A DNA stretch of 64,000 nucleotides from positions 168,895,400 to 168,959,399 of the forward strand of contig CM041292.1 in NCBI GenBank assembly GCA_023052935.1, in the 5' to 3' direction. Every line of letters begins with the position of its first letter. The first letter of the stretch is position 1. This document shows positions 45,883 to 56,855 of the stretch, piece after piece. This DNA comes from Piezodorus guildinii. Lineage: Eukaryota; Arthropoda; Insecta; Hemiptera; Pentatomidae. Under the pieces are notes generated by a model, which saw nothing but the letters and a program-made list of their open reading frames with translations, had not been told where the DNA came from and did no database searches. The position numbers were made by a program, and so were the translations under genes.

Positions 45883-46497
45883 CTATATATCGTTGGAAAG
45901 AGAAAGTTTTTAGAAAAAATATTATCTGATACACTAAGTTGTAAAAAGTAAGTTTATGCGACTAGTTGTGCATATCATATAACTGATTATTATACGTAGT
46001 GATTTAATATTATTATATTTTTTAATCTAAATCACACATTTGTAACGAAAATAAATACACCTTTTATCAAAATTAACTTAAAATATTTTTTCAAATTGAA
46101 GTATAGTTTATAAATTGATGTCAACAGTCGATGTTAGTGACAGTCGGATGTCGCCCAGCCTAAATTTTAGTAATTTAGAATTAGATTAGGTTTTAAATTT
46201 TTTTTCTTTTAATTTTTCACCATTTAGACAACGATATTCTTCCAAATCTAGTCTTATTGCACATCTAGAATGTAAGACGAACCTCCTTAAAAATTTCAGC
46301 CTAACGACCATAGTCATTATTGAGAAACTACGATGACCAGAAAATTAATTGAAATGGTACTTACAATTATAAACATCGATGAGAAGTGTAACACAAAATA
46401 TAAATAAATACATTACATAATTTTTGATAATATTTAAAGCTATAATCATGCTTTTGGCTATAGATAAAGAGTTAAACAGATAAAGGAGTTTATTACA

Positions 46498-46788
46498 GGT
46501 CTTGAGGCTCAGTCAATAAAGAAATAAAAATATTTAGACTACGTTTTGAGAATTGGTTGTTCACATATCCATGCGAATTTGAGAAAATATAGTGTCTAAT
46601 ACATAGAACTGTGTTGACATAAATCACTTTAAAGGAACTCGTTGTAAGTGTTCTTTCAAATTTTGTAATATCCACACAGCTTAGATAAGACGCTATACTG
46701 TCTCAAATTCGAAAGAATGTGAGAACAATAAATTCTCAAAACGTAGCCTAAATACAATTGTTTATTTATTAATTGAACGTCAAGATCA
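46498..46788. mobile_element. Family E inverted-repeat element, about 290 bp
   Basis: Left arm (GGTCTTGAGGCTCAGTCAAT ... 'acgttttgagaattg') is mirrored at 46695-46788 ('caataaattctcaaaacgt' ... 'attgaacgtcaagatc'). Arms are about 95 bp with moderate divergence. MITE-like; a solo arm is at 458-556. Confidence 0.7.
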
Positions 46789-46813
46789 GTAGAAAAAAAT
46801 AAATAAAATTAAA

Positions 46814-46816
<3 letters not shown>

Positions 46817-46873
<57 letters not shown>
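46817..46873. repeat. (TA)n microsatellite
   Basis: About 28 units. Confidence 0.95.
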
Positions 46874-46876
<3 letters not shown>

Positions 46877-48154
46877 ATTATTGTCGTTTAGCATCATTTA
46901 TGTTGATTGATGTATTATGTTGTTATATATTAATGATGGGTAGATGGAAGAATGAAATATCGCTGAAAACGGGTTCAAACGGGATTCAGCCCAAGTTTTA
47001 GGTAGATGAATTACAAAATTAAACAACAAAATTTCTTTTCTTCCTAGGAAAAAGATGGGAATGATATTGAAAATATGACTAAACATATTTTTCTGAGAAC
47101 CAGAGAATCGTTTTATAATCCCATGTTTTTCAACAGCTCAATCCACTGTCATGTACTTCTTATAATGCTGTTACAAAACAGGTTTATTTCATTCACGAAT
47201 AGGAAATAAGATTCACAAATATTTGCTGTTGACGTTTTCAACCTGACATCCGGGTGTTAATTCTCATGAATTCCAGTTTTCCTTTTACGTAAATAGATAC
47301 TGTCGGTAGAGATCCTTGATATGAATACATCCAGAAGGAATAGAGGCAAATCCTTCTTGGAAATGAAGTAGCTAGTAGGAGGCGGAAAGGAAGCAGTGTT
47401 GGATTTGAGCCCCTTTGCCTTCGTAATGGCTCAAAGAGACCGAAATGGAGAAAGAAGAAAAAAATCAAATTATGACGATACAGAGATACTGTATTTTCTA
47501 TCATGTCTACTCCGTATCTTATACTCATGATAAATATATTTTTATCAGGCCTCCTGTGACAATTGATCAACATTGATAATCAAAGCCTTGATTTTCTTGA
47601 TTATGTCAGTTCACATAGTGGTAATAGAACTTAAATTTATAGGTAACTATGTAAATTAATTTCCTGTAGTAGCAATTACTATTTTACCCATGAAGCCATT
47701 TTAATCAAATTTAATAATGTGGCGATTGATTTAATTCAATAATCTGCTCGATCCGATATATCACGGTCATTGTGATCATCTCAGCTATCAAATTTGTTAA
47801 TCTACGCTTAAACCTATTTGTAATTATATTTTGAAAGTGTCGGGAAACCTGGAGTCTTTTAATTTTTCGGTGTTCAAGAGATTTTATCGAACAACAATGT
47901 TAAATCTTTCATTGTTTATGAATTCATATAATAAAATAGAATAATATAAAAAAAATTATGTTTTTCTGCCTTACATTTTAAAAATACGTCCTTTGGCAAG
48001 GTTATTTTACCATTTGGAGCATTCTTTCTCTTATTTTATTTTATGTGAGTTACTAAAATTAATTAAGTTAAAATTGAATGGCTTTGGTCCAACCTATGAT
48101 AATTTCAGTTTTTGTTCATTTAAACTCTTTTTACTATGTGCATGGAGGTAATTA
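46874..48154. other. No recognised feature
   Basis: Minus-strand open frames at 46898-47086 and 47238-47573 show no domain or repeat relation. Confidence 0.5.
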
Positions 48155-48336
48155 TACCTAAATCACGGACAGCCTCCAAGGTTTTCCCAATTTTTTTTTA
48201 CGCACTTTATAGAGTCTGGTTGTGCCCCAAAAGGGTCTCCATCCCCTTAAGGTCGTTCCTCAGCTGAAATAACGGAATAAATAACTCTGGCTCAGCTGGG
48301 ATTTCAACTTGGGACCCGCAGAACGGTAGCCTTATC
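48155..48336 (-). mobile_element. SINE-A, minus-strand partial copy
   Basis: Reverse complement shows GTCCCAAGTTGAAATCCC (degraded B box), 'cggaataaataactctgg' and 'ggagacccttttggggcac', all family blocks. Confidence 0.8.
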
Positions 48337-48354
48337 ATCTCTCTCTCTCTCTTT

Positions 48355-48438
<84 letters not shown>

Positions 48439-48450
48439 TATATATATATA
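48337..48450. repeat. (CT)n(TA)n compound microsatellite
   Basis: CT run to about 48387, then TA to 48450. Confidence 0.95.
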
Positions 48451-48533
48451 GTTACAATTTTATTTTATTTTATTTTTTGTACCATACACGAGAATTTGTT
48501 TTCATAACACTACTATTATTCTTAACTATCTAT

Positions 48534-48830
48534 CTATACCTTGGCTCTACAGCCCCTGTAGGACTTAGACCTCTAACATTATCCTCTAGCAATCATCTAT
48601 GTCAGCCGCATGTCTCCTCCATCTCCCCACATCAACACGGCACAAGTTCGCTTCCACGTCCTCAAGCCATCTCAGACGTGGTCTTCGCCTTCCTTCTGGC
48701 AATTGGTGTATCAATCATTTTGGTAGGCGATATTCTGGCATTCTTTCTACGTGACTAAGCCACCGTATTCTTGCGATCTTAAAGAATATTACTACGTCTA
48801 GTTCCCTAAACATATACATTAGTTCCTGAT
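48534..48830 (-). pseudogene. RTE-like LINE, reverse transcriptase C-terminus
   Basis: Minus strand encodes IRWLSHVERMPEYRLPK, then (after one stop) LPEGRRRPRLRWLEDVEANL and VGRWRRHAADIDDC. These are the end blocks of RTE-like RTs (R-x-RWLGHVxRM, GRPRxRWxDxVExDL). One internal stop replaces a lysine-like position. The plus-strand open frame 48477-48758 is its antisense shadow. The catalytic domain is absent. Confidence 0.8.
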
Positions 48831-49190
48831 TTTTCCTGGATCGTTATTATCCCGATTATATTATTCTTAGGAAATTGAAAATCCCAGAATATAATTAACC
48901 TTCTTTTGACTGTTGATAATCTTTCATTTTTTATACCAGCCTTTTAATTTACATACATTTGTTTTATTTACCCCTTTGAACTAGCATAGATTGCTTCCAG
49001 CTAATATTTTTTTTGTTGTTGTAGCGTTCATTAGTATTTCGTTTATTTATACTTATGCTCCTTCGTTTTGTAAACATACCTTTCTCGGCTACACGCATCC
49101 CACTATCTTTCGTAGTTCCTGGTTATTGTTTGCATTAAGTTAAATGAATAAGGATTAATAGGAATCCCTTGAAACCGAATTGATTATTGA
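48831..49190. other. No recognised feature
   Basis: AT-rich, without shared repeats. Confidence 0.55.
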
Positions 49191-49565
49191 ATCGAGAAAC
49201 GCTTTTAAGCGAATTTAACTAGTTACATTTTCTCAGCAAGCTACATTATCAAGGGCAGAATAGCGGAAGGGAAGAGCGTGCGATGATCAGCTGTGTCTAT
49301 AGGATTAATGGAATGTGATTGGCAAGTCCGAGAAGGGATGTAATAAATGGAGGATAGCGTGGCGTGACACCCTACAAACTGCCAACAAAGACTCCCTTGA
49401 TGAAAAGCTTAGGTGACACATTGCACCCCCGGCTGTGGTTACAAGTTAATTAACTTACCGGGGCAACTTGCTACACCTGCTAATTATAAGCAGCAGTCAA
49501 CTGCTAACTGTCGTAATCATTTCCCGTTTGATTTGCCACCGCTCAGGTTAGTCGCGAGTAATAAT
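49191..49565. other. GC-richer island, no repeat match in window
   Basis: About 45% GC, no long frame and no resemblance to the SINE/LINE families here. A candidate for single-copy host non-coding sequence, such as a regulatory element. Confidence 0.3.
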
Positions 49566-49751
49566 CATTATATATTGTAACGATTTAGATTGAAATTAAC
49601 GCACTACATGCGGGAATGGTTATTATTACATATATTTTACGACAACTGATCGTTATCTGAGGAAGATGTATCATTACCGCGTGTTATTTTTCACCGTATG
49701 TAGGTATAAACAAAAAGGCTGAAGCCCGCTTTGCTATAGGGAAAAAGAACA

Positions 49752-50170
49752 ACCGATAATAATAATAATTCTTTATTTATTCTGGGACTAGTGTCTTTAG
49801 AAATATATTTTTAAAAAAAATCTGGTGCGCGCAACACAAGACTTTCACTTACCTCCGTAGTTAAAATCAATTTAAGACTTTTCAATACATTTAGAGATAA
49901 ACATAAATTGGTATAACATAAACAGAAATAATAAAATTGAATTTCAATAGAAAAGTGTGTTTTAATAAATAATCTATTATATTTTTATTTACAACAATCA
50001 ACTAACTAAATTTATCGGCTTTTTATCACTCTTCATTAACCTTTATGATAACCTATACATTATTATTATTATGATGATACATTCATACCATACATACCTT
50101 CATGATACATTAACCTTGTTTTTTATAAAAATTTTCTAAAATCTTTAGCGTTGGATAGGTATATTATTAT

Positions 50171-50224
<54 letters not shown>

Positions 50225-50460
50225 TTTGTGTTCAAAAATATTTTTGCACTTTTTCCCTTTATTTAGCCGTTATCTATCAATGCTAATAAGATGATGTGAC
50301 TAATTTTTTAGAAATCTACAAAATTAAAGGGACTTAAGAAGGAGAAAATTTAAAATATCGGCATTTAAGCCCTGTCGGAATATTTCAATCAGAATGAAGC
50401 CTACATAATATATAAGTCTATTAAATTGTACATCCATTTACCGAGTTTAATCAAAATCGC
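49752..50460 (-). repeat. Family B repeat, minus-strand copy (with a LINE 3'-end scrap)
   Basis: 49828-49870 (CTGGTGCGCGCAACACAAGA, then CTTTCACTTACC) is the inverted equivalent of the end at 9926-9957. 50330-50460 matches the 'ggctttaatatgaag', 'tctgattgaaata' and 'gacagggctt' blocks. 49752-49800 is a minus-strand LINE 3' end (motif as at 41281) with an ATT tail. A (TA)n run lies at 50170-50221. Confidence 0.75.
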
Positions 50461-50584
50461 TTTTTAAAAAAAATGAATGATGAATGATGAAGTATAGAAA
50501 CTTTATCATTAGCTGAAAATGTGTGATTATTCACTATTTCAGATTTTACTAACATGTCCTTCTGTATTGCGACTTTCTGTAATA

Positions 50585-51795
50585 TGGGCCATTCTCAACG
50601 AAACGTACAAACGCTGTCCAAATGATTTCCCTCGTATTGAAACTGGTTGTTTTCCATTTTTTTTTTCTTTTCTGGTAGACAGTTTTCTGTTCTACTTGGT
50701 GCACATTCATAACTTCAAATTAATGAATTATTCCTATATGAAAATTTTGCGAAAAATCATTGGCTGACCCTGTCGAAATCAGACTTCGCTAACATCAACG
50801 TGGTTAAAGCTATCTTCAACCCAGTCAAGTCGCTGGAAAGATTTTACTAGTTTGGTCCATTGCGTTCATACATACACTCTATAGTTTAAGAATATAGAAT
50901 TGCATATTTATAAAACGGTTATATCCGTTTCAGATAAATAAAACTGAAATGTTCAAGGGATTTTGCGTCATTAGCGCACCCCAAACGGTTTTCGGTGCCA
51001 TGATCTCCCTTCAAGCCATAAAAAGGCTCGCAAAAGCCATTATACCTTCAGCAAGCCTACCAAGAGGTTTATAACCGCCTTCTGTATCTTTCACGGTGGC
51101 AGGGAGGGAAGACGTACGCTAGTGAGGGAGAGTATTTTTATTGGCCGTCATTTGTCTCATCCACTCTACCTCTGCTAATTATTTTTAATTAATTAATTTT
51201 GTATTTTTCTGTGATAGGGTTCAGCTTACTGAGTAGATTGATGTACTTCTTTACTTTTGATACTTTGTTTTGGAGAGGAAACTTTTTGGAAAACTATCGA
51301 TTTGTCATTGACGCACCCGTCTTTAGGGCACCCTACAGAAAGTGTGCCAATCATGAAACGGTTCTATTGGTTTTTCCTTTGAACCTTCTGCTCTGGTATG
51401 ATGAAATATTCTGGTTCACACTTTATCGTACTCAATCGGGTGCTGATCGTATATAGAAGCGAATTTTTAAAAATATTTAACAGATGAAAGAGGCGAGGAC
51501 GCTCAAAAAACTTCTGGAGATCATTTCGAAAATCATTGGCTCACCGACTCGTCATTGGCCCACCACTAGATCGTCATTAGCTCGATTTCTGATTTCTGGA
51601 ATAATTATTATTTTAATTAATTAATTATAATGGAATTAATTATTTTGATAATTACACCGAATCAAGCTCTGCTGTGTGCTACATCAGATCAGATTTCATA
51701 TATAGGGATACAAAAAAAAGGATGGACCGAAAATTCAACTTTTGAAATTTTCAAGAAAAACGCACCCGATTGTACGTTTTGCTGAGAATGGCCCA
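50585..51795. mobile_element. TA-flanked terminal-inverted-repeat element, 1.2 kb
   Basis: TGGGCCATTCTCAACGAAAC at the left matches the inverted right end (TGGGCCATTCTCAGCAAAAC) over about 27 bp with two differences. TA flanks both ends (50583-50584, 51796-51797). The inside has no transposase. It holds two diverged repeats of 'aatcattggctgacc...gtc' near 50757 and 51533. The open frames at 50519-50767 and 51199-51456 show no domain. It could be a non-autonomous Tc1/mariner-type or other TA-targeting element. Confidence 0.75.
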
Positions 51796-51797
51796 TA

Positions 51798-52739
51798 TAA
51801 GAAGCGTGTTGGGCTTAATTTAAGTACATTAAAGCTTCCCACTGCCCCTCCTAAACAAATATATCATTGTTAAAAAAAAAAAAAAAAATCTATGCTTCTG
51901 CCTTTAGGTGCAGAATAGGGTGAAACACGATCGAAACCATTGCTCATATTAAAGATTTCAGAACAATTCAATTCGTCGTGTCACGATTATCTAATAGTTT
52001 TAATTTGAAAACCAAAGAAATTGTTTGATATAATTTTTTTTTCAATGTCAATGTATTAAAAATTTATCATACAAATAATAAAAACAGTAATGTATGTGTT
52101 TGTTCTTGACTTACATTCTTTTTCATTGAAGACTGACCTACTTTTAAGCCACCCTTTAACTGATGCGGATAAATGTAAAATAGAAAGACTTTTCAATTAA
52201 GTCATGTAGTCATTTATTTACTATTGAGGTCTATTTCCGACAATTCTCACTTTCGATTCCAAATTATTCCTTTGTGACAAACTGTATTTAAAATATTGTT
52301 GCTTACAGTTTCAAACTTGTTTATCTTTCAGGGTCGGTATAAACAAACTTCAAATATTTTATGCCTGAATTCAAAATCAGTTCAGAGAATACGGCAGCAT
52401 TCTCGTAAATATGTGGTATTTCATTAAATCAGTGTCACTGACACAGGAATCGTTTTCCCGAGTCCCGTCAAATGTGGTTATTTATTTTCACGTTTCCCTC
52501 TCACAAGCTGGATTTTAACCTCCAATGGAAAAGAATGGAAACCCGAACGATATAAAATCCAGATATTTTATAAAGACAAACATGTTCTATAGACGACATC
52601 TACTTATTGTATTTGCTTACATTTCATTATATGAAAAGTAAATCTGGGCGCTCATTTTTTAAAGGTTCTATATCCACTTTATTTTTTCATAAAATTCTAA
52701 ATTATCATATTAATGGTATAGGGACAGTCTTCAAGGTCT
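51798..52739. other. No recognised feature
   Basis: AT-rich DNA. Confidence 0.55.
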
Positions 52740-53700
52740 ATCCGGCGCTCTTAAGGAATTTAAATTAGCAACATGGAATGTTCGCTCTTTGTATCCACCA
52801 GAATAAATAAATCTGGTTTTCAACCAAGATATTTTGGAACTGCTTGTCCAGTTGGTATCAGAATGAGATATTCAGTGATAGCTGCTAACCGTATCTGTAA
52901 ATTACGTGTATTGGACAAATTACAAAATATTCTTTAATGTCCTGTCCAATAGTTTTATTGTCCACTGTGACAAATTGTACTATATCCGAATTAATTAAAT
53001 TATAAATTATATCATTAATTTCCAGTCATGCACCTATAACAGTGTGGTGGCTGAAGAAGATATAAAAGAGATCTACTATAGTAGCATTGAAAGCGTAGAT
53101 ATTCCTCGAAATGCCCTCATCATACTATAAATAAAACGTGATCTTACCGCTTAAGTGGGGTAGAAGTCAATACTGTGTCCATAGTTGGTAGACATGTCCT
53201 GCACGATATTTCTAATGATAATGGTACTAGATTGGTGGATTTCGCAGAATGGAATAATTTCATAAAAACATCCACAAGACAACCTTGATTTTCCCGAACA
53301 ATAGTTACAGTAACCAGATATAACACCTGTTTATAAACAATACTCAGCGATCCATGAGGGATCACTTATAGCTGGGTGGCTAGCATAACAGACTCCTAGG
53401 CCAAAGGTCACGGATTCAAACCCGCAAGTGTTCCTAGGATTTTTTAATGGGAGTAAAAAATCCTTAGTTATGCCGTCCTTCGGAGGGGACGTTAAATGGT
53501 GTCCTCGAGCCTGTGCGATGTCAGGTATACTCGTTAAATATCCCTATCCTTAAAATCCCACTGTAGCATCGTCCGATTAGCCATATTAGCATAAAGTGAC
53601 GTTAAATAAATAAACAAATAAACAACAACAGTGATCCATGCTTACAGCAGTGAGAATTTATAGACGTGTTAATATGGGCAGCTATTAAAAATAAAATAGA
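52740..53700 (+). pseudogene. RTE-like LINE endonuclease domain, decayed and split by SINE-B
   Basis: Encodes FKLATWNVRSL near 52765 (the N-terminal strand of the APE endonuclease), EEDIKEIYYSSIESVDIPRNALIIL near 53055-53125, and VGRHVLHDISNDNGTRLVDFAEWNNFIKTST near 53175-53275, a highly typical RTE endonuclease block. After the SINE it resumes with VRIYRRVNMGS near 53655, equivalent to the usual VRTYRGANIGSDH. Multiple stops and frame changes are present. It would nick target DNA in an intact element. Confidence 0.85.
53357..53628 (+). mobile_element. SINE-B, full-length with target duplication
   Basis: Head GCTGGGTGGCTAGCATAACA, B box GGTCACGGATTCAAACCC, and tail GTTAAATAAATAAACAAATA. The duplication CAGYGATCCATG (53345-53356, 53629-53640) has one mismatch. 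Confidence 0.93.
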
Positions 53701-55210
53701 ACTTCCTTTTTCTCTGTTTAACATACCGATCTATAAGAGTAACTACGTGGTATGTTTCATGTCGCAACGAAAAAGGTAGCATTATTCTACTGTAGTTGAT
53801 AAAGAATAAAGGTGAGACGAGCAATCCACAAGGATACTTGAGAAGGCCATCACCTTTAAGTTGTGGCGATAGGAATGAACCTAGGTGGCTAACCCTTACA
53901 TCTGTACGCCCATAAAGGGGAGGGGATGAAAATTGAGTGGAGCGGAAAAACCATAGCCGAGTGGAGAGAATTAGCGGGTGGAAAGCAATCTGGCGGCTAA
54001 TGAAAAAGACGAGCTGCCCTGATAACTGGAGGGGGGAAGAAAATCTGTTTCCACTAGCTGCAATTAAAGCCCCCTGGGTGGGGAGGGAGGATTTGAATTG
54101 TCGCGGCCCTACCCCTAACCAGCCGTCCTATATTACACCCGCTATGGAAATCAACCCTAACTATCTCCTAATGAAAACCGAGTATTAGCTCCCACGTCGT
54201 TCTCAGCTTGTACCTCTTTGTGTAATTGAGTTCGCACCTTCATGGCTACCTAGTTATAGCCTCATAGTAGGGCAATACAAATTAAAACAATACTCTATAA
54301 ATTGATATTCATACATATGTATAGTCTTGGATTTGATACTGTACCATTTGCAAATGTTTATTTTTTTCAACTTTGGAGCTTAATTGTATCATCCATTGTT
54401 GAAATACAGGCATGTCAAGTGAAAAATATTTATCCTAGTGTGCATGAGCGTCGGCAGGATTTTCGTTTGGGAGGAGCCAAATAGGTTGAAAATCTTTAGG
54501 GGGGGGGAGCAAGTAGCTGAAAAATATAACTTACTTTTTCCAGATCTTTTTTTAAATAAAGTTAGCTATTGGAAATAAAGACAGTCTTCAACTAAACCTT
54601 TTATCCCTTATATCTTATGTTATTTATTTATGTTGTTTTTTTTCCCAAGAATTTTAAGCTTAGAGCCTTGCCTAATTGATTTTAGGAAAAGTAAAACAAA
54701 AATTAATTAAAATTTAAGAAAAATTTCAGGTCGTAGGAAACATTTGAAAGTCCGTTAATGAACTAAAGTAGGGACTTAAACGTTAACTTTAAAAAAAAAT
54801 TATTTATAATTGTTCCGAATTGTTAATGAGAGACGATGAAGTCAGAAAATATGTCAAGATCAACAATTGATAGCTGAGGGTAGGTTGGAAATTGTTTTTG
54901 TTTCTTTGGAGGGCAGGAGAGGACGGTGGGAGGGGGTGTGTGGCTGGGGGGGGGTGGGGTGGGACAATGGGCGGACCTTATTGTTCCAAGCCGCTTGTTT
55001 TCGAAATTAGCGCCAAATAGTGCCGCCCTCCAACAATGCCTACCCTAAGTCTTTCTTAGTCAAACAAAGACCCCTTTTCAGAGTCGATCCCATCTACTTA
55101 CAATCTACCGCCACAACCACACTGGGGCTGTGCTTAATTTCAGCTCGCTATTAATATGAGACTATGAAATAATATATATATATATATATTTTTTTTTAAT
55201 TAAAAATGAT
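53701..55210. other. Mixed region with a GC-richer block, no recognised gene
   Basis: 53860-54190 is GC-richer and holds an open frame (53937-54188) without a recognised domain. G-rich runs occur near 54500 and 54925-54965. Nothing matches other repeats in the window. Confidence 0.35.
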
Positions 55211-55211
55211 A

Positions 55212-55498
55212 GCGGCGTGGTATAGTCGATAGAGCACTAGTCTACAGGTCTATTCTTCGGATCCTGGGTTCGAACTTCGGCTGAGGCAGAATTATTTATT
55301 CTGGAGCGACCCTGGGGTCTGGAGACCCTCTTGGGACACATGCAGCCTCTATAAGTTGGTAACTAACATTGTGGAAAAAATCTGGTGGCTGAGCGTGATC
55401 AAGTCGTAATCATCGTCTTTGGCCGTGAAACCGTAAGACTGACTACCTATATGCACTGAACCCAAGACACTTCATAAGTTGCAGAAGTACAGCTTTTT
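55212..55498 (+). mobile_element. SINE-A copy
   Basis: Head GCGGCGTGGTATAGTCG, B box GGGTTCGAACTTC, poly-T end. Its 3' end abuts a minus-strand SINE-B. Confidence 0.9.
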
Positions 55499-55510
55499 TT
55501 TTTTTTTTAA

Positions 55511-55749
55511 CTGTATGCTACTATGGCTAATCGGACGATGCAACAATGGGAGTACTAAAATTTGCTTAACAGGTTTAATTAGAATATGGATCTTTAACGA
55601 GTACATATTTGACATCGCACGGCTTGGGACCACCTTTTGACGTCCCCTCCTAGGGATGGCATGACTAAGAATTTTTAACTCCCATTTAATAATTCGAGGA
55701 CTACCTTGAACCCGTGACCTTAGCATAGAAGACTAAGCTACAGGTCGCA
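55511..55749 (-). mobile_element. SINE-B, minus strand
   Basis: Reverse complement shows a GGTCACGGGTTCAAGG B box and the body in order. The tail is missing at the SINE-A junction. Confidence 0.9.
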
Positions 55750-55799
55750 TTTTTTTTTTCATTATTTTATTAAACATCATTTATGTATTGACTACTATT

Positions 55800-55985
55800 T
55801 ATTTCTTTGTTTTCGGATTGGACACTGGACTAATATATATGTGGATTCAGGGTTCGAATCCAACTCGTTCATCCGGGGCGTGAACCATAAGTTGTAAGAC
55901 CCTCGTGGTGCTCACCTTAGCCTTTGACCTGAAAGCTATACGCCCTTTCATGGGTTGTGTAGTTAAATAATTAAAAAAATAACAG
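55800..55985 (+). mobile_element. tRNA-derived SINE-like sequence
   Basis: GGGTTCGAATCCAACTC resembles a B box. The 3' part ('ccctttcatgggttgtgtag') resembles the SINE-A 3' end. Probably a third SINE subfamily or a very diverged SINE-A. Confidence 0.5.
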
Positions 55986-56030
55986 TAATAATGGCATGTG
56001 TGAGGAGAAAGATTTTAAATTATAAATCTT

Positions 56031-56280
56031 TTGTTTATTCATTTAACGTTACTTGTGAGCTCTAAATTTTGACTTTTCAGATTTAATTAGGATAAATATC
56101 ATTAACGAATACCTGACACCACACAGGCCCGGGACCACCATTTTACGTCCCTTCTGAAGAACTCCATAAGCAAGGATTTTTTTACTCCTTTAAAAAAATT
56201 AAAGTTCCATCTGCCGGGGTTAAACCTGCGACCTTCGGCATAGAAAGCTGTTGTATTAGCCAATTCACCATAGGTGACAC
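56031..56280 (-). mobile_element. SINE-B, minus strand
   Basis: Starts with the inverted tail TTTGTTTATTCATTTAACG and ends with the inverted head 'caccataggtgac'. Near full length, diverged. Confidence 0.9.
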
Positions 56281-56590
56281 AACAATTATAATTAATAATT
56301 TATTATGTTAAAATAGTCTAATAATTATTGATTCTTTTTTCGGTGCTTGACATCGTTTCTACCTACAAGTATAGAAAACAGGATAGTATATTTTTACATA
56401 CTGTGTATAGCATGAACATTTATTCAGACAGTTAAGTATTAGCCTGTAAACAACCCTGAGCTTAGGTACGACCCATTGATGACAATGTGCTCTCTTGACA
56501 TCTCACCTGCTCAAAATAATAGTGATTGTGTTTTGATGAATATTAGAGGCGAAACCTTATGCAAATGACAACCCTAATGAAAACTGCAAT

Positions 56591-56855
56591 TATTTATTTA
56601 TTTAACGTCACTTTTTGCCACTGTGGCTCGTTGGGCGATGCTACAGTGGTAGTTATAAATTTAGTCTATCTAGGTTTAGGATAGGTATCTTTGACGAGTT
56701 TCTGACATCGCACAGCCTAAGGACCACCTTTTTATTCCCTTATCGAAACTAGGCATAAGTAAGGATTTATTACTCCTATTAAAAATTCCTAGAGCCACCT
56801 ACAGGTTTCAACCCCTTATAGGGCTGTTATGCTAGCCACTACACCATAGGTGACT
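56591..56855 (-). mobile_element. SINE-B, minus strand
   Basis: Inverted tail ATTTATTTATTTAACGTCAC at the left, inverted head GCTAGCCACTACACCATAGG at the right. Near full length. Confidence 0.92.

Larger units (their letters stand above)
42261..45886. mobile_element. 3.6-kb foldback (FB-like) element with mirrored tandem-repeat arms
   Basis: The outer ends are exact inversions (ATAGCATTTCCAAGTC ... GACTTGGAAATGCTAT). Each arm has, from outside in, nine copies of a 21-bp repeat, a roughly 200-bp unique block, and about nine copies of a 109-112-bp repeat. The outer blocks of the two arms are almost identical. Repeats become diverged toward the centre (43736-44559), where orientation switches near 44160. 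No protein-coding capacity for transposition is seen. The plan resembles Drosophila FB and Galileo elements, whose inverted repeats also contain tandem arrays; homology is not shown. Confidence 0.85.
41681..46030 (+). mobile_element. Family B repeat carrying the large foldback
   Basis: Family B left part at 41681-42260 (start TACTTACCTATATATGAAAT, then 'agaagagccactttat', 'gaaatagtctgacagggct'). Right part at 45887-46030 ('tatatcgttggaaag', 'gaaaaaatattatctgatacac'). The junctions fall at the same internal point of family B (near 'gtaatatagatgtataatatatcg'), with about 6 consensus bases missing and no clear target duplication. Confidence 0.7.

Noticed and set aside
47238..47573. 111-codon minus-strand frame
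   Set aside because: No domain, no copy elsewhere in the window, low-complexity FFFF run and no gene signals.
48477..48758. 93-codon plus-strand frame with apparent membrane segments
   Set aside because: Antisense of an RTE reverse transcriptase C-terminus that is clearly recognisable on the minus strand.
53050..53110. Hammerhead-like 'ctgaagaagat' motif
   Set aside because: Lies inside the RTE endonuclease coding remnant, and the GAAAC partner box and stem are not convincing.
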